A stretch of DNA of 64,000 bases, taken from positions 117,206 to 181,205 of the forward strand of contig CAVYVI010000002.1 of NCBI GenBank assembly GCA_963771905.1, given 5' to 3'. The stretch's first letter is position 1; every line of letters starts with the position of its first letter. The DNA is from Palsa-147 sp963771905 (GTDB taxonomy: Bacteria; Acidobacteriota; Terriglobia; Acidiferrales; UBA7541). The position numbers and the translations under genes are program-made. The notes beneath the pieces are model-generated. The model searched no databases. It was given only the letters and a program-made list of their open reading frames with translations, and was not told the DNA's origin. Of this stretch, positions 51,414 through 60,712 are shown piece after piece.

Positions 51414-52442
51414 TCAGACTTTGAGAACGACTTTGCCGAATTGTTCGCGGCGCTCGAGGCGAGCGTGGGCTTCTGCGCATTTTTCGAGGGGCATCACGGT
51501 ATCAATCACTGGACTGAGCTTGCCTTGGTTCACGAGTTCGAGTGCGGCGTACAACTCCGCCTTGCTTCCCATCTTCGAGCCAAGAATCGAATACTGCTTG
51601 CTGAACAAATATCGGAGATCGATCTTCGCGTCGTACCCGGTGGTGGCACCGCACGTAACAAGACGGCCGCCGGGGGCGAGGCTCGCGAGACTCTTATCCC
51701 AAGTGGCGAGACCCACGTGTTCGAAAACCACTTCAACGCCGCGGCGATTCGTGAATCGCTTCACTTCATCCGCGATGTTCTGCACGGAGTGATCGATAAC
51801 TTCATCAGCGCCGAGCTTTTTTGCATGCGCGAGTTTCGTTTCCGAACCGGCCGTGGCAATCACGCGCGCGCCGATGAGTTTGGCGAGTTGAATCGCCGTA
51901 GTGCCCACGCCGCTCCCCGCGCCAAGAACGAGGACCGTTTCGCCGGGCTGAAGTTTCGCCCGACCGACCAGCATGTGCCACGCGGTGAGAAAGACGAGCG
52001 GAACCGCCGCCGCCTCTTCAAACGAAAGTCGAGTGGGCTTCGGAATAGCGTTCACTTCCGGGGAGCGGACGAATTCCGCACAACCGCCGTCGATGAGTTC
52101 GCCGAACATCGTGTATTGCCGGCAGAAATTGTCGGCGCCCACGAGGCACTGCGGGCATTGGCCGCAAGAGACGCCGGGCGCGAGAATGACGGAATCGCCG
52201 GCCTTCACGCGACGCACGCCTTCCCCCACTTTGGCGATTTCGCCCGAGATATCGCTGCCAGGAATGTGCGGCAGCGGAATCTTCGCGCCAACCATCCCCT
52301 TCCTCACCCACAGGTCGAGATGGTTGAGTGCGCATGCACGCACGCGGACGAGGACTTCGCCGGGACCGATCGCGGGCTCGGCCACCTCGGTGAAACGCAA
52401 CACTTCGGGTCCGCCGTGCTGTTCAAAAATAATCGCCTTCAT
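51414..52442 (-). CDS. Zinc-type alcohol dehydrogenase / quinone-oxidoreductase family protein
   Basis: 342 residues from ATG 52442 (GGGAG upstream). MDR superfamily. Structural-zinc ligands in CGQCPQC (93-99) and Cys107; a DxxG-like substrate region, VLVLGAGSGVGTTAIQLAKLIGARVIATAGSETK for NAD(P). Acts on an unknown alcohol or enal. Divergent from the XdhC gene with 159 bases between. Confidence 0.9.
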   Translation of the reverse strand: MKAIIFEQHGGPEVLRFTEVAEPAIGPGEVLVRVRACALNHLDLWVRKGMVGAKIPLPHIPGSDISGEIAKVGEGVRRVKAGDSVILAPGVSCGQCPQCLVGADNFCRQYTMFGELIDGGCAEFVRSPEVNAIPKPTRLSFEEAAAVPLVFLTAWHMLVGRAKLQPGETVLVLGAGSGVGTTAIQLAKLIGARVIATAGSETKLAHAKKLGADEVIDHSVQNIADEVKRFTNRRGVEVVFEHVGLATWDKSLASLAPGGRLVTCGATTGYDAKIDLRYLFSKQYSILGSKMGSKAELYAALELVNQGKLSPVIDTVMPLEKCAEAHARLERREQFGKVVLKV

Positions 52443-52552
52443 CTTTTCTCGCTCCCAATGCCGGCCGTGGCGCGATCCGCCGCGAAAAATTAGCATCGCG
52501 CCGCGAACGTGTCCAGCGAGCTCGACTCTACGCAAGGCACGCGGCAAACGAA

Positions 52553-52581
52553 TTGACACTCACGATGTGCGGCCTTAACCT
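52553..52581 (+). promoter_or_regulatory. Sigma-70 promoter of the xdhC-mocA pair
   Basis: TTGACA (52553-52558), 17 bases, TAACCT (52576-52581), about 20 bases before the ATG at 52602. Consensus -35 and an acceptable -10. Confidence 0.5.
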
Positions 52582-52601
52582 TACTAAAGAGACCCGCTCG
52601 A

Positions 52602-53426
52602 ATGGACCTTTTCGAAGAAATTGTGACGATGCGGCGCGAAGGGCACCGTGGTGCCCTCGCGACGATCGTTCATACCAACGGCTCCATCCCCAGCTTTGAG
52701 AGCTCGCGCATGCTGGTGCGCGAAGACGGCTCGATTTCCGGTACGGTCGGCGGCGGGTGCGTCGAAGCGGAAGTCTGGGCCGCGGCCAAGGAAGTGATCC
52801 AAGCAGAAACGCCGCGGAAAATGGTTTTTAATCTGAACAATGAAGCGGCGTACGATTCGGGATTAATTTGCGGCGGAACGCTCGAGATATTCGTCGAGCC
52901 CATTCTTCCGCAGCCGCGACTGTATATATTCGGCGGCGGGCACATTTCGACGGCAGTCGCCAGGGTCGCGAGTCTTGCGGGATTCTGGATCGGCGTCGTG
53001 GACGATCGCGCGAGCTTTGCAAATGCCGAGCGCTTTCCGATGGCTGGAGAGATCTACACGAGCTACGAGGATGCGTTCGAAAAGATTCGCCCGAATCTGT
53101 CGACCTTTCTTGTCATCGTGACGCGCGGCCACAAAGACGATATGCGAGTCCTCGAATGGGCCGTTGGAACGGAAGCCCGCTATATCGGAATGATTGGCAG
53201 CAAGCGCAAGGTGATTTCGGTTTACAAAGCACTGGAAAAGGAAGGCATTGCACCCGAAAAATTCGAGCGAGTCTTCGCGCCCGTGGGCCTCGAAATCGGC
53301 GCGCTGACTCCGGAAGAAATCGCGGTGAGCATCGCTTCGGAACTCATCGCTATACGCCGCAAAGCAGAAAATCTCCCTCACAAGTCTGTAAAACTCAGTG
53401 AGTTCGCGTCGCTCGCGCGCGGATGA
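52602..53426 (+). CDS. XdhC-family molybdenum-cofactor insertion protein
   Basis: 274 residues. XdhC/CoxI fold: an N-terminal domain with TIVHTNGSIPSFESSRMLV, GGGCVEAEVW and GLICGGTLEIFVEP, then a Rossmann domain opening LYIFGGGHISTAVARVASLAG and ending GLEIGALTPEEIAVSIASEL. XdhC proteins bind and sulfurate the Moco of xanthine or CO dehydrogenases. No molybdenum hydroxylase is in the window. It lies seven bases before the MocA-like gene. Confidence 0.9.
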   Translation: MDLFEEIVTMRREGHRGALATIVHTNGSIPSFESSRMLVREDGSISGTVGGGCVEAEVWAAAKEVIQAETPRKMVFNLNNEAAYDSGLICGGTLEIFVEPILPQPRLYIFGGGHISTAVARVASLAGFWIGVVDDRASFANAERFPMAGEIYTSYEDAFEKIRPNLSTFLVIVTRGHKDDMRVLEWAVGTEARYIGMIGSKRKVISVYKALEKEGIAPEKFERVFAPVGLEIGALTPEEIAVSIASELIAIRRKAENLPHKSVKLSEFASLARG

Positions 53427-53432
53427 CGCCGC

Positions 53433-54008
53433 ATGATCGCGGCGGTCATCCTGGCGGCGGGTGAGTCACGAAGGATGGGCAGCCCCAAGGCGCTTGTGCC
53501 GTATCGCGGGCTGACGTTTGTCGAGCACCTGCTCGCCGCGACACGCCATCCGAGGATCGGAGTGACGCGCGTCGTGCTCGGCGCCGGCGCGGCGGAAATT
53601 CGTCAAAAACTGCCGATTGAAGATTTTCACATCGTCATAAACCCCGATTGGGAAAAAGGCCCGCTCACTTCGATTCAGGCCGCGCTGCGCAGTCTGCCCG
53701 GCGAGATCGAGGGAGCGCTCATCTGCCCGGTCGATCATCCGCTGGTTACGCTGCATCTCGTTGTTTCGTTGATCGACTCGTTCGAAAGCACGGGCCAAGC
53801 GATCGTCCTGCCCACCTATCACGGCCGCCGCGGCCATCCCGTCCTGTTTCGCAGCAGCCTGTTCCCCGAATTGATGGCCGCGCCGCTCGATGTCGGTGCG
53901 CGAGCGGTCGTCCGCGCGCATCCCAGGGAAATTGCGGCGGTGCCCACAGAAGAAGAAGGCGTCGTCCTGAACTTGAATGATCCGGACGCGCTGAAGCGGC
54001 TGTCGTGA
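53433..54008 (+). CDS. MocA-like molybdenum cofactor nucleotidyltransferase
   Basis: 191 residues. NTP-transferase fold: AVILAAGESRRMGSPKALVPYRG (residues 4-26), PDWEKGPLTSIQAAL and ICPVDHPLVT. Such enzymes add CMP to molybdopterin for a hydroxylase of the xanthine dehydrogenase type; close relatives act on other sugars. The seven-base spacing from the XdhC gene supports a Moco role. Confidence 0.85.
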   Translation: MIAAVILAAGESRRMGSPKALVPYRGLTFVEHLLAATRHPRIGVTRVVLGAGAAEIRQKLPIEDFHIVINPDWEKGPLTSIQAALRSLPGEIEGALICPVDHPLVTLHLVVSLIDSFESTGQAIVLPTYHGRRGHPVLFRSSLFPELMAAPLDVGARAVVRAHPREIAAVPTEEEGVVLNLNDPDALKRLS

Positions 54009-54026
54009 TCCCAAGCGATTCGCGCG

Positions 54027-54383
54027 TCAGCGAAGTTGGGCGAGCACGGCTAGCAGGCCGTCGCAGGCCAACTGGCTGCCATGAAGTGTCGCGGGAGGCA
54101 GACCGCCGAGTGCTTCGGAAATTTGCTGGTAGGTGATATGACGCGCTTCCTCGAGCGATTTGCCGACGAGAAACTCCGCCAAGTAAGAACTCGATGCGAT
54201 GGCCGTGACGCAGCCCTGCGTCTTGAAACGAGCGTCGATGATGCGGGTACCATCCGTTTTAATACTCAGACGTAAAATGTCGCCGCAGACCGGATTGGTC
54301 ACTTCGGCGGTTGCGGTCGCGTCGGAAAGCTCGCCGGCATTTCGAGGATTCTGAAAATGGTCGAGAACGACTGGCGTGAACAT
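54027..54383 (-). CDS. IscU/NifU-like Fe-S cluster scaffold protein
   Basis: 118 residues. Cysteines in NPVCGD (Cys33), KTQGCVTAIASSS (Cys58) and QLACDGL (Cys107), the layout of SufU/IscU scaffolds. Assembles Fe-S clusters for transfer to client proteins. A TATAAT just ahead of the start (complement about 54396-54401) is a possible -10 with a very short leader. Divergent from the OmpA-like gene; no cysteine desulfurase nearby. Confidence 0.9.
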   Translation of the reverse strand: MFTPVVLDHFQNPRNAGELSDATATAEVTNPVCGDILRLSIKTDGTRIIDARFKTQGCVTAIASSSYLAEFLVGKSLEEARHITYQQISEALGGLPPATLHGSQLACDGLLAVLAQLR

Positions 54384-54468
54384 AAGATTTTTTTATTATA
54401 AGACGAATTCCTTGCGACCTCGCGCACTCATTTCCCGTTCCAGGTTTGGGATATTTTTCTACAAATGA

Positions 54469-54498
54469 TTGACACGAGTACAGTTGTGCGGTTAGTCT
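54469..54498 (+). promoter_or_regulatory. Sigma-70 promoter of the PEGA/OmpA gene
   Basis: TTGACA (54469-54474), 18 bases, TAGTCT (54493-54498); leader about 70 bases with CAGGAGGG before the ATG at 54575. Confidence 0.5.
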
Positions 54499-54574
54499 AG
54501 CTCGTCCAGCAATCCTCGAACCCTTGGGAATAACATTAAGATTGTTGCTGTAGCCCTCAGGAGGGCCACGAGAA

Positions 54575-56299
54575 ATGCAGATACGACAACTCCGGCTGTC
54601 TGTGGCAGTGGTTCTTGCTGCGGCTTTTATGCTGTGCGCCGGCTCAGCATTCGCGCAAGACGGCAAATTGAAGATCCGTGTCACGCCGAAGCAAGCCTAC
54701 GTGTTTGTGGACGGTAAGGCGATCAAGGATGGCGGCCAGACCATCTCACTGAGCGCCGGAAAGCACACCGTCGTGGTCGTGAACTACGGCTACAAGATTT
54801 CGACCCAGGACGTCAATATCGACGCCGGAAAAGCCACCAGCCTGGACGTCAAACTGGATCCATACGGCGGACCGGTGAATGGGCCGTGGGGCCGCATTCA
54901 ATTCCATGGCGCCGAGCGCGATGCAGTGCTGCTGGAAGGCAAGACGCCGGATTATTTTGTCGGCCACGTGGACGAATTCAACTGGGACTGGATCTGGAAG
55001 CAGGAGCTTTTGGTTGCACCGGGGACGCATCACATCACGGTAACCCGCAATGGGACGGATCTTTGGTCCGGAACCGTTAACGTCGCCGCCAATCAGAAAG
55101 TCATCATCGACCTCGACAAGAACGGCGCGCAGGAGACCAAGCCATGGCCGCGCGGCGAAAAGCTACAGGCCAAAGGCGCGCTACCCCGATTCAAGGCGGG
55201 CATCGCGAGCGCAACGGTCGTGATTGCCCCGGTCACAATCGGCAGCTTTACAAATTCCAACGCACAGATCAATTGCGGCCAGTCGAGCACGCTGAACTGG
55301 AGCGCGACGGACTCCGTCCGCGCGAACATCAGCGGCGACGTCGGTGACGTCGCAGCTTCCGGATCGCAATCGGTGACGCCGCACGCCACGACGACGTACA
55401 CGCTGACTGAAGTCGGCCCGGGCGGCACGGCAACGTCTTCAACGAGCGTGAACGTCAACACCGTCGTTCAGGCGAGCCTCGCTGCAAATCCGGCGGAGAT
55501 CAAGTATCGCAAGATCGGCGACCGCGTGAAGGTGCAGGATTCCTCGACGCTGACTTGGACGACATCGAACGCGGACAACGTCAACATCGATCCGATCGGC
55601 AAGGTCGACCTCAATGGCTCGCAGACGATTCAGGCGAACCCGAAGAAGACCGACATCGGCCCTGTGGATGAGACCGACACCTATACGCTGAATGCGACGA
55701 ACGTCTGCGGCGGTACCTCGACGCAAACCGCCGCGGTTCACATCGTCGGTTCGATCGAACCGATGCCAACCGTCGTTCTTTACAGCGTGTTCTATCCGAC
55801 GGACTATCCCGACTCGAAGCACCCGACAACGGGCTTGCTGAAGAGCCAGGAACAGAACTTGACGGACCTCGCGGCCGGTTTCAAAAAGTATGAGGAGTAC
55901 GACGAAACGTCGAAGCTGTCAGTGACGGCCTACGCCGATCAGCGCGGCAGCAAGCGGCACAATCAGGAACTCAGCGAACGCCGAGTCGAGCGGATCAAGC
56001 AGTTCCTCGTCGATCAGGGAATCGCCGCGGACAAAATCGAGACAGCTGCGTACGGCGACGATCGCAACCTCGCGAAGAGTGAAGTTGCGGATCTCGAAGC
56101 CGCGAACCCGCAAAAGCCGCCCAAGCGGCGCCTTGCCAACAAGCGCGCCGATTGGCTCGCTTACAACCGCCGCGCGGATATCGTGCTTCTGCCTTCGGGC
56201 CAGAAGTCAGCGCAATACTACCCGCACGGTGCGTCGGACTCGGACACGCTGTGGCAGGTCCCCAAGCCGAGCGTGAAGAAGGTCGAGAAGGAACAGTAA
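54575..56299 (+). CDS. Exported PEGA- and OmpA-domain protein
   Basis: 574 residues from ATG 54575 (AGGAGGG upstream). Signal peptide 1-27 (AFA-Q). A PEGA-like domain follows (30-95: KLKIRVTPKQAYVFVDGKAI and HTVVVVNYGYK). A second PEGA-like block, two or three Ig-like beta repeats with STLNWSATDS and STLTWTTSNADNV (about 215-385), and a C-terminal OmpA-type peptidoglycan-binding part with VTAYADQRGSKRHNQELSERRV and IETAAYGDDR. Probably links the outer membrane or surface to peptidoglycan. An Asn/Asp-rich style and a terminator follow. Confidence 0.85.
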   Translation: MQIRQLRLSVAVVLAAAFMLCAGSAFAQDGKLKIRVTPKQAYVFVDGKAIKDGGQTISLSAGKHTVVVVNYGYKISTQDVNIDAGKATSLDVKLDPYGGPVNGPWGRIQFHGAERDAVLLEGKTPDYFVGHVDEFNWDWIWKQELLVAPGTHHITVTRNGTDLWSGTVNVAANQKVIIDLDKNGAQETKPWPRGEKLQAKGALPRFKAGIASATVVIAPVTIGSFTNSNAQINCGQSSTLNWSATDSVRANISGDVGDVAASGSQSVTPHATTTYTLTEVGPGGTATSSTSVNVNTVVQASLAANPAEIKYRKIGDRVKVQDSSTLTWTTSNADNVNIDPIGKVDLNGSQTIQANPKKTDIGPVDETDTYTLNATNVCGGTSTQTAAVHIVGSIEPMPTVVLYSVFYPTDYPDSKHPTTGLLKSQEQNLTDLAAGFKKYEEYDETSKLSVTAYADQRGSKRHNQELSERRVERIKQFLVDQGIAADKIETAAYGDDRNLAKSEVADLEAANPQKPPKRRLANKRADWLAYNRRADIVLLPSGQKSAQYYPHGASDSDTLWQVPKPSVKKVEKEQ

Positions 56300-56321
56300 T
56301 TCGGTCTTTCAACTTTTCCCG

Positions 56322-56360
56322 AGCGCCGGAGCCCTCACGGGGTCCGGCGCTTTTGTTTTT
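56322..56360 (+). terminator. Rho-independent terminator after the OmpA gene
   Basis: AGCGCCGGA (56322-56330) pairs with TCCGGCGCT (56343-56351) around a 12-base loop, then TTTGTTTTT. Strong. Confidence 0.85.
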
Positions 56361-56395
56361 GGTGCCACCGATTCCCTGCTAGACTTTCTTTGCGC

Positions 56396-57175
56396 ATGCC
56401 TTCGGTTCGCAGTCACGCCGCCACTCGGATCGTTTCGCTTGCGCCCGATGTGACTTCGATCCTGTTTGCCATTGGCGCGCAGAAGAGTCTAGTGGGCGTG
56501 AGCAAGTGGTGTAAGGATGTCGCGGCGGTGGGGCGCCTGCCGCGCGTGGGGGATTGCTGGGCTCTCGACGTGCAAGGTGTCGCAAAACTCCGCCCGACGA
56601 TGCTGATTGGATCGGTGCCCTTCAAGCCCGACGTGGTTGCCGAGCTCGTGAAGCTTCCGGCGAGCTTTGTAGCGCTGAATCCCCGGTCGCTGGCGAATAT
56701 CGCGGCAAATATTCAGCTTCTTGGACGACTGACGAACCGAAGCGCTGCGGCCGGGAAACTTATGGCGAAAATGAATACTGGCTTCGAAAGGATCGCTCGC
56801 GCGGTGCGCAATTCTAAGCACCGTCCGCGGGTCTACTGCGAGGCATGGCCAAATCCGCGCATCAGTTCGCCGCCGTGGGTTGCGGAGCTCGTGGGGATTG
56901 CCGGGGGCGAGATGGTTGTGGCCGCAGGCCAACGAATCAGCGACGACGATGTCGTGGCGGCGAAACCAGACGTGATTGTCTTGGCCTGGACTGCGACGCG
57001 TGATCGCGCGAATCCGCGCAAGATGCTGGCCAATCCGCGCTTCCAGAACATTCCGGCTGTCCGCGACCGCCGCATCGTCGTCATCCGCGACGAGCTTCTG
57101 AACACTCCGGGACCCCCGTTGGTGGAAGGAGCGCGCGAGCTTCTCCACGCAATCCATCCCGATCTTTCAAAATGA
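56396..57175 (+). CDS. BtuF/periplasmic-binding-protein-like protein without signal peptide
   Basis: 259 residues from ATG 56396 (a TTG at 56390 is in frame). Fold of helical-backbone ABC binding proteins: RIVSLAPDVTSILFAIGAQKSLVGVS at the start, LRPTMLIGS, ISDDDVVAAKPDVIVLAWTA and IVVIRDEL. No signal peptide is seen, so it may be cytoplasmic, or the start may be missed. Cobalamin or another metal-chelate is the likely ligand; no ABC transporter is in view. It overlaps the Nudix gene by four bases. Confidence 0.75.
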   Translation: MPSVRSHAATRIVSLAPDVTSILFAIGAQKSLVGVSKWCKDVAAVGRLPRVGDCWALDVQGVAKLRPTMLIGSVPFKPDVVAELVKLPASFVALNPRSLANIAANIQLLGRLTNRSAAAGKLMAKMNTGFERIARAVRNSKHRPRVYCEAWPNPRISSPPWVAELVGIAGGEMVVAAGQRISDDDVVAAKPDVIVLAWTATRDRANPRKMLANPRFQNIPAVRDRRIVVIRDELLNTPGPPLVEGARELLHAIHPDLSK

Positions 57176-57660
57176 CCCATGTACCCGAAAACTCGGCCCG
57201 GCGTGACCGGCGCAACGAACCGCCGCTGGTGGTTGTGGCGGCGCTGATTCAGTCGAATGAGCGCATTCTGGCATGCCAGCGGCGCAAGGACGACGCCTTT
57301 GGACTCAAGTGGGAATTTCCTGGAGGCAAGGTGCGGCCGAACGAATCCCCAGCGAAGGCTCTCGAACGAGAACTGCGCGAAGAGCTTGGCATCGAAGCGC
57401 AGATTGGCGAAGAGGTCTATCGCACGCGGCATCGCTACGCCGAAATGTCGCGCGAGATCGAGCTCATCTTCTTCAGAGCAATCGCGAATTCGAGTGCCAT
57501 GCAGAACCTGGCTTTCGAGGAGATGCGTTGGGTCGGACCGGCGGAGCTTCCATCGCTCGATTTTCTCCCCGCCGACCGCGAGTTTATCGCCCTGCTTGCG
57601 GACGGAAAGTTGGCCATTTCATCCACCCGAAGATCGCGGCGACCAGCCCGCAACGTTTGA
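57172..57660 (+). CDS. Nudix hydrolase, MutT-like
   Basis: 162 residues from ATG 57172, inside the stop of the preceding gene. Nudix box GGKVRPNESPAKALERELRE plus ELG (51-73, GX5EX7REUXEEXGU). MutT-like start VVVAALIQSNERILACQRRK and WEFPGGK point to 8-oxo-dGTP-type substrates. A basic tail ends the chain. Confidence 0.88.
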   Translation: MTHVPENSARRDRRNEPPLVVVAALIQSNERILACQRRKDDAFGLKWEFPGGKVRPNESPAKALERELREELGIEAQIGEEVYRTRHRYAEMSREIELIFFRAIANSSAMQNLAFEEMRWVGPAELPSLDFLPADREFIALLADGKLAISSTRRSRRPARNV

Positions 57661-57741
57661 TCGAGGCCCGCATCCGGCGGAATTCGTGTTATAGTTTTCG
57701 TGACTAAAATTTATAGAGCCCGCAAGCTCACAGGAGCGGAA

Positions 57742-58752
57742 ATGGCGTCAAAAAGTAGCCGGGCGGTACTCGAGCCCGACACGGAAAAGTCAGCGTACCC
57801 GAGCGACCTCCTGATCGGCCTCTACTCGATGTTGCTCAAGTGCCGGATGTGCGATGAAAAGGCGCGCATTCTCTTCCGCCAAAGCAAATTTGGCGGCAAC
57901 TTTTACTCCGGCGTCGGGCAGGAAGCCACGGAAGTTGGCGCCGCATACACGTTGCGCAAGGACGACTGGGTCGCTCCGTCGCATCGCGACTGGACCTCGA
58001 ACATCATCAAAGGCGCCCCGCTGAAGTCGTGTTTCGCGCAGCTCTTCGCACGGGCGACGAGCCCCGACCGCGGGCGCTCTTCTCCTGCTCATATGGGCTA
58101 TCCTGAATTGCACGTCATCACGCCGGCGAGCAGCATCGCCGGTCAATTGGCGATCGGAACGGGCGTCGCGTTTGGCCTGAAGCGACTGGGCAAGGATGAT
58201 GTCGTCGTTGCATTCTTCGGCGACGGCGCGACGAGTATCGGCGGCTTTCACGAAGCGCTGAACTTTGCCGGAGTGCATCGTCTGCCGATCATCTACGTCT
58301 GCCAAAACAATCTCTGGGCCGAGTCCGTGCCCCTGCGGTTGCAGACTGCGCTCACAAATCTTTCTGATCGCGCAAGAGCATATGGCTTCCCCGGTGTCTC
58401 CGTTGATGGTAACGATGTTCTCGCCGTGTACGATGCCGCGACGAGGGCTATCACTCGCGCGCGTGCCGGCGAAGGCGCCACGCTGATCGAATGCAAGACC
58501 TACCGCTGGTACGGCCACTCGGAAATCGATCCGGCGAAATACCGTACCAAAGAAGAAGTGGAATCCTGGAAGCGCCGCGATCCTGTTGCGACATTCGAGA
58601 GATCGCTGCTCGAGAAGAAAGTACTCACCGACGCGAAGAAAACAGAAATCATGGCGGCGATCAACCGCGAAATCGACGAAGCCGTCGAGTTTGCCGAAAA
58701 CAGCCCTTATCCTGACCCATCCGAAATTTCAAATTTCGTCTGGATCGAGTAA
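57742..58752 (+). CDS. pdhA: 2-oxoacid dehydrogenase E1 component, alpha subunit
   Basis: 336 residues from ATG 57742 (AGGAGCGG upstream); 57700 is an alternative GTG. Thiamine-diphosphate-dependent decarboxylation of pyruvate or a related oxoacid. TPP motif GDGATSIGGFHEALNFAGV (160-178) with NN at 189-190, and the phosphorylation-loop region YRWYGHSEIDPAKYRTKEE. The beta gene starts 21 bases later. The substrate (pyruvate, acetoin or branched-chain) cannot be fixed; no E2/E3 in view. Confidence 0.9.
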   Translation: MASKSSRAVLEPDTEKSAYPSDLLIGLYSMLLKCRMCDEKARILFRQSKFGGNFYSGVGQEATEVGAAYTLRKDDWVAPSHRDWTSNIIKGAPLKSCFAQLFARATSPDRGRSSPAHMGYPELHVITPASSIAGQLAIGTGVAFGLKRLGKDDVVVAFFGDGATSIGGFHEALNFAGVHRLPIIYVCQNNLWAESVPLRLQTALTNLSDRARAYGFPGVSVDGNDVLAVYDAATRAITRARAGEGATLIECKTYRWYGHSEIDPAKYRTKEEVESWKRRDPVATFERSLLEKKVLTDAKKTEIMAAINREIDEAVEFAENSPYPDPSEISNFVWIE

Positions 58753-58773
58753 CGGAAGGAACTCATACCGAAA

Positions 58774-59760
58774 ATGGCACGCACGCTCAACTATATTGAC
58801 GCGATCACGGAAGCCCTTTCGCAGGAAATGGAGCGCGACGACCGCGTCTTCGTGATGGGCGAGGACATTGGGCCGTCGGGCGGTGTCTTCAAGGCTACCG
58901 CAGGCCTGTACGACAAATTCGGTGAAGAGCGCGTCCTCGATACGCCACTCGCCGAGAACAACATTATCGCTTGCGCGATGGGCGCGGCGATGGTCGGACT
59001 CCGGCCGGTGCCCGAAATTCAATTCGCGGACTTCATTACGCCGGCGATCGAAACCATCGTCCAGCAATTGGCCAAGCTCCATTATCGCAGCGCCGGTGCA
59101 TATACCTACCCGGTTACGGTGCGTATCTGCTGCGGCGCCAGCAGTGGCAGTGGGCTTTACCACTCCCAGGAAAATACGGCGTGGTTTACGCACGAGCCGG
59201 GTCTGAAGGTGGTGATGCCGTCGACGGCATACGACGCCAAGGGACTTCTCGTCGCCGCCATTCGCGATCCGAATCCCGTGCTCTACTTCGAACACAAGAA
59301 GCTGTATCGCTCGATCAAAGGTGAAGTGCCCGACGGCGATTACACCGTGCCGCTCGGAAAGGCCGCGGTGCGGCGCGAAGGCCGCGATATGACCGTCCTC
59401 ACTTACGGCTCAATGGTTCATCTCTCGCTCGAGGCGGCGGAGCAGATCTCGAAACGCGGCGTGGAAGCGGAAGTGATCGATCTGCGCACGCTCGCGCCAC
59501 TCGACAAGGACGCGATTCTTTCGAGCGTGCGAAAGACGAGCAAGTGTCTGATCGTCCACGAGGACAAGCGCACGATGGGCCTCGGCGCCGAGCTTTCGGC
59601 GATTGTCGCGGAAGAAGCGTTCGATGATCTCGACGGACCGATCGTGCGCATCACGGGCCCCGACATTCCGGCGATGCCATTCAGCCCTCCACTCGAAAAA
59701 GCGTGGCTGGTGAACACGGAAAAAATTCTCGCGGGGATGGAGCGGCTCGCGGCGTACTAG
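58774..59760 (+). CDS. pdhB: 2-oxoacid dehydrogenase E1 component, beta subunit
   Basis: 328 residues. Partner of the alpha chain. Seen: MGEDIGPSGGVF, DTPLAENNIIACAMGAAM with the TPP-binding Glu, QFADFITPAIETIVQQLAK, VMPSTAYDAKGLLVAAIRDP and the C-terminal transketolase domain VIDLRTLAPLDKDAILSSV. Length normal. A terminator follows. Confidence 0.93.
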   Translation: MARTLNYIDAITEALSQEMERDDRVFVMGEDIGPSGGVFKATAGLYDKFGEERVLDTPLAENNIIACAMGAAMVGLRPVPEIQFADFITPAIETIVQQLAKLHYRSAGAYTYPVTVRICCGASSGSGLYHSQENTAWFTHEPGLKVVMPSTAYDAKGLLVAAIRDPNPVLYFEHKKLYRSIKGEVPDGDYTVPLGKAAVRREGRDMTVLTYGSMVHLSLEAAEQISKRGVEAEVIDLRTLAPLDKDAILSSVRKTSKCLIVHEDKRTMGLGAELSAIVAEEAFDDLDGPIVRITGPDIPAMPFSPPLEKAWLVNTEKILAGMERLAAY

Positions 59761-59789
59761 ACGATTCGGCAAGAATTGAGAACGACCCG

Positions 59790-59823
59790 GCCGCCAGATT
59801 CACGCCTGGCGGCTGTTGCTTTT
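59790..59823 (+). terminator. Terminator after E1 beta
   Basis: GCCGCCAG (59790-59797) and CTGGCGGC (59806-59813) around an eight-base loop, then TGTTGCTTTT. Confidence 0.65.
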
Positions 59824-59833
59824 CTGATCGGAT

Positions 59834-60571
59834 TCAGACGAGCGTTCGGCCGCCATCGACGGGAACAATCTGCCCCGTTATGAAATCCGACTTCACGAGA
59901 AATGCGACGGCATCAGCGATGTCTTCTCCGGTGCCTGTGCGATGGAGCGGGACGCGGCGGATGTACTCCTCATCGGGCGCCTCGTCTGGAAACTGAATCG
60001 TGCCAGGCGCGACACTGTTAACAAGAATGTTGGGAGCGAGGGCGCGCGCGAGACACCGCGTCAGCATGATCACGCCGGCTTTTGAAACGCAATAATGCGT
60101 ATACGCAGGCCACGGGAGCAAACCGCCGAGCGACGAGATATTGACAATATGGCCCGGCACATCGGGATTTCGTCTCAAAAGCTGAGCCGCCGCCTGCGCG
60201 CACAGAAATTGTGATTTCAAATTTGTATTCAGGATGCGATCCCACTGCTCTTCAGTCAGCTCTTCGAAGCGTGCGGAGAAAAACATTCCGGCGTTATTGA
60301 CAAGGATGTCGAGCCGGCCGAATTCCCTTTCGATAGCGGCGATAAGGCGGTCCACGTCCGCCTTCTTGGATACGTCGGCTTGAATCGGAATGGCCCGACG
60401 ACCGCGCGCTTGAATCTCACGTACCACTTCCTCGGCGTCGCTCTCCGACTTGGCGTAATTCACAGCCACATCGGCTCCCTCATCGGCAAGTCGCAGCGCG
60501 ACGCTGCGCCCGATCCGCTTTGCCGCGCCGGTCACCAGCGCCACCTTCCCCATCAATTGCGTCTCCGTCAT
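59834..60571 (-). CDS. Short-chain dehydrogenase/reductase
   Basis: 245 residues. NAD(P)-binding TGAAKRIG (15-22), LVNNAG, the catalytic Tyr-Lys in YCVSK and PGTIQFPDE. The K-R-I-G after TGA is like pteridine reductases and FolM, but the body is also compatible with FabG-type ketoacyl reductases. Cytoplasmic. Alone, convergent to pdhB and divergent from bshB1. Confidence 0.85.
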   Translation of the reverse strand: MTETQLMGKVALVTGAAKRIGRSVALRLADEGADVAVNYAKSESDAEEVVREIQARGRRAIPIQADVSKKADVDRLIAAIEREFGRLDILVNNAGMFFSARFEELTEEQWDRILNTNLKSQFLCAQAAAQLLRRNPDVPGHIVNISSLGGLLPWPAYTHYCVSKAGVIMLTRCLARALAPNILVNSVAPGTIQFPDEAPDEEYIRRVPLHRTGTGEDIADAVAFLVKSDFITGQIVPVDGGRTLV

Positions 60572-60712
60572 GAAGCCCCCTCCCGTTTCGATCGCGCCGG
60601 CGGCTTCACCATAGCATTCAGGATAGGCGTGTCAACACACGCGCGTGAATCGTATAGCGCGTTTGACGCCCCGGCGCGGCGTACCTACAATCACTGTTCG
60701 CTTGGAGGAATC

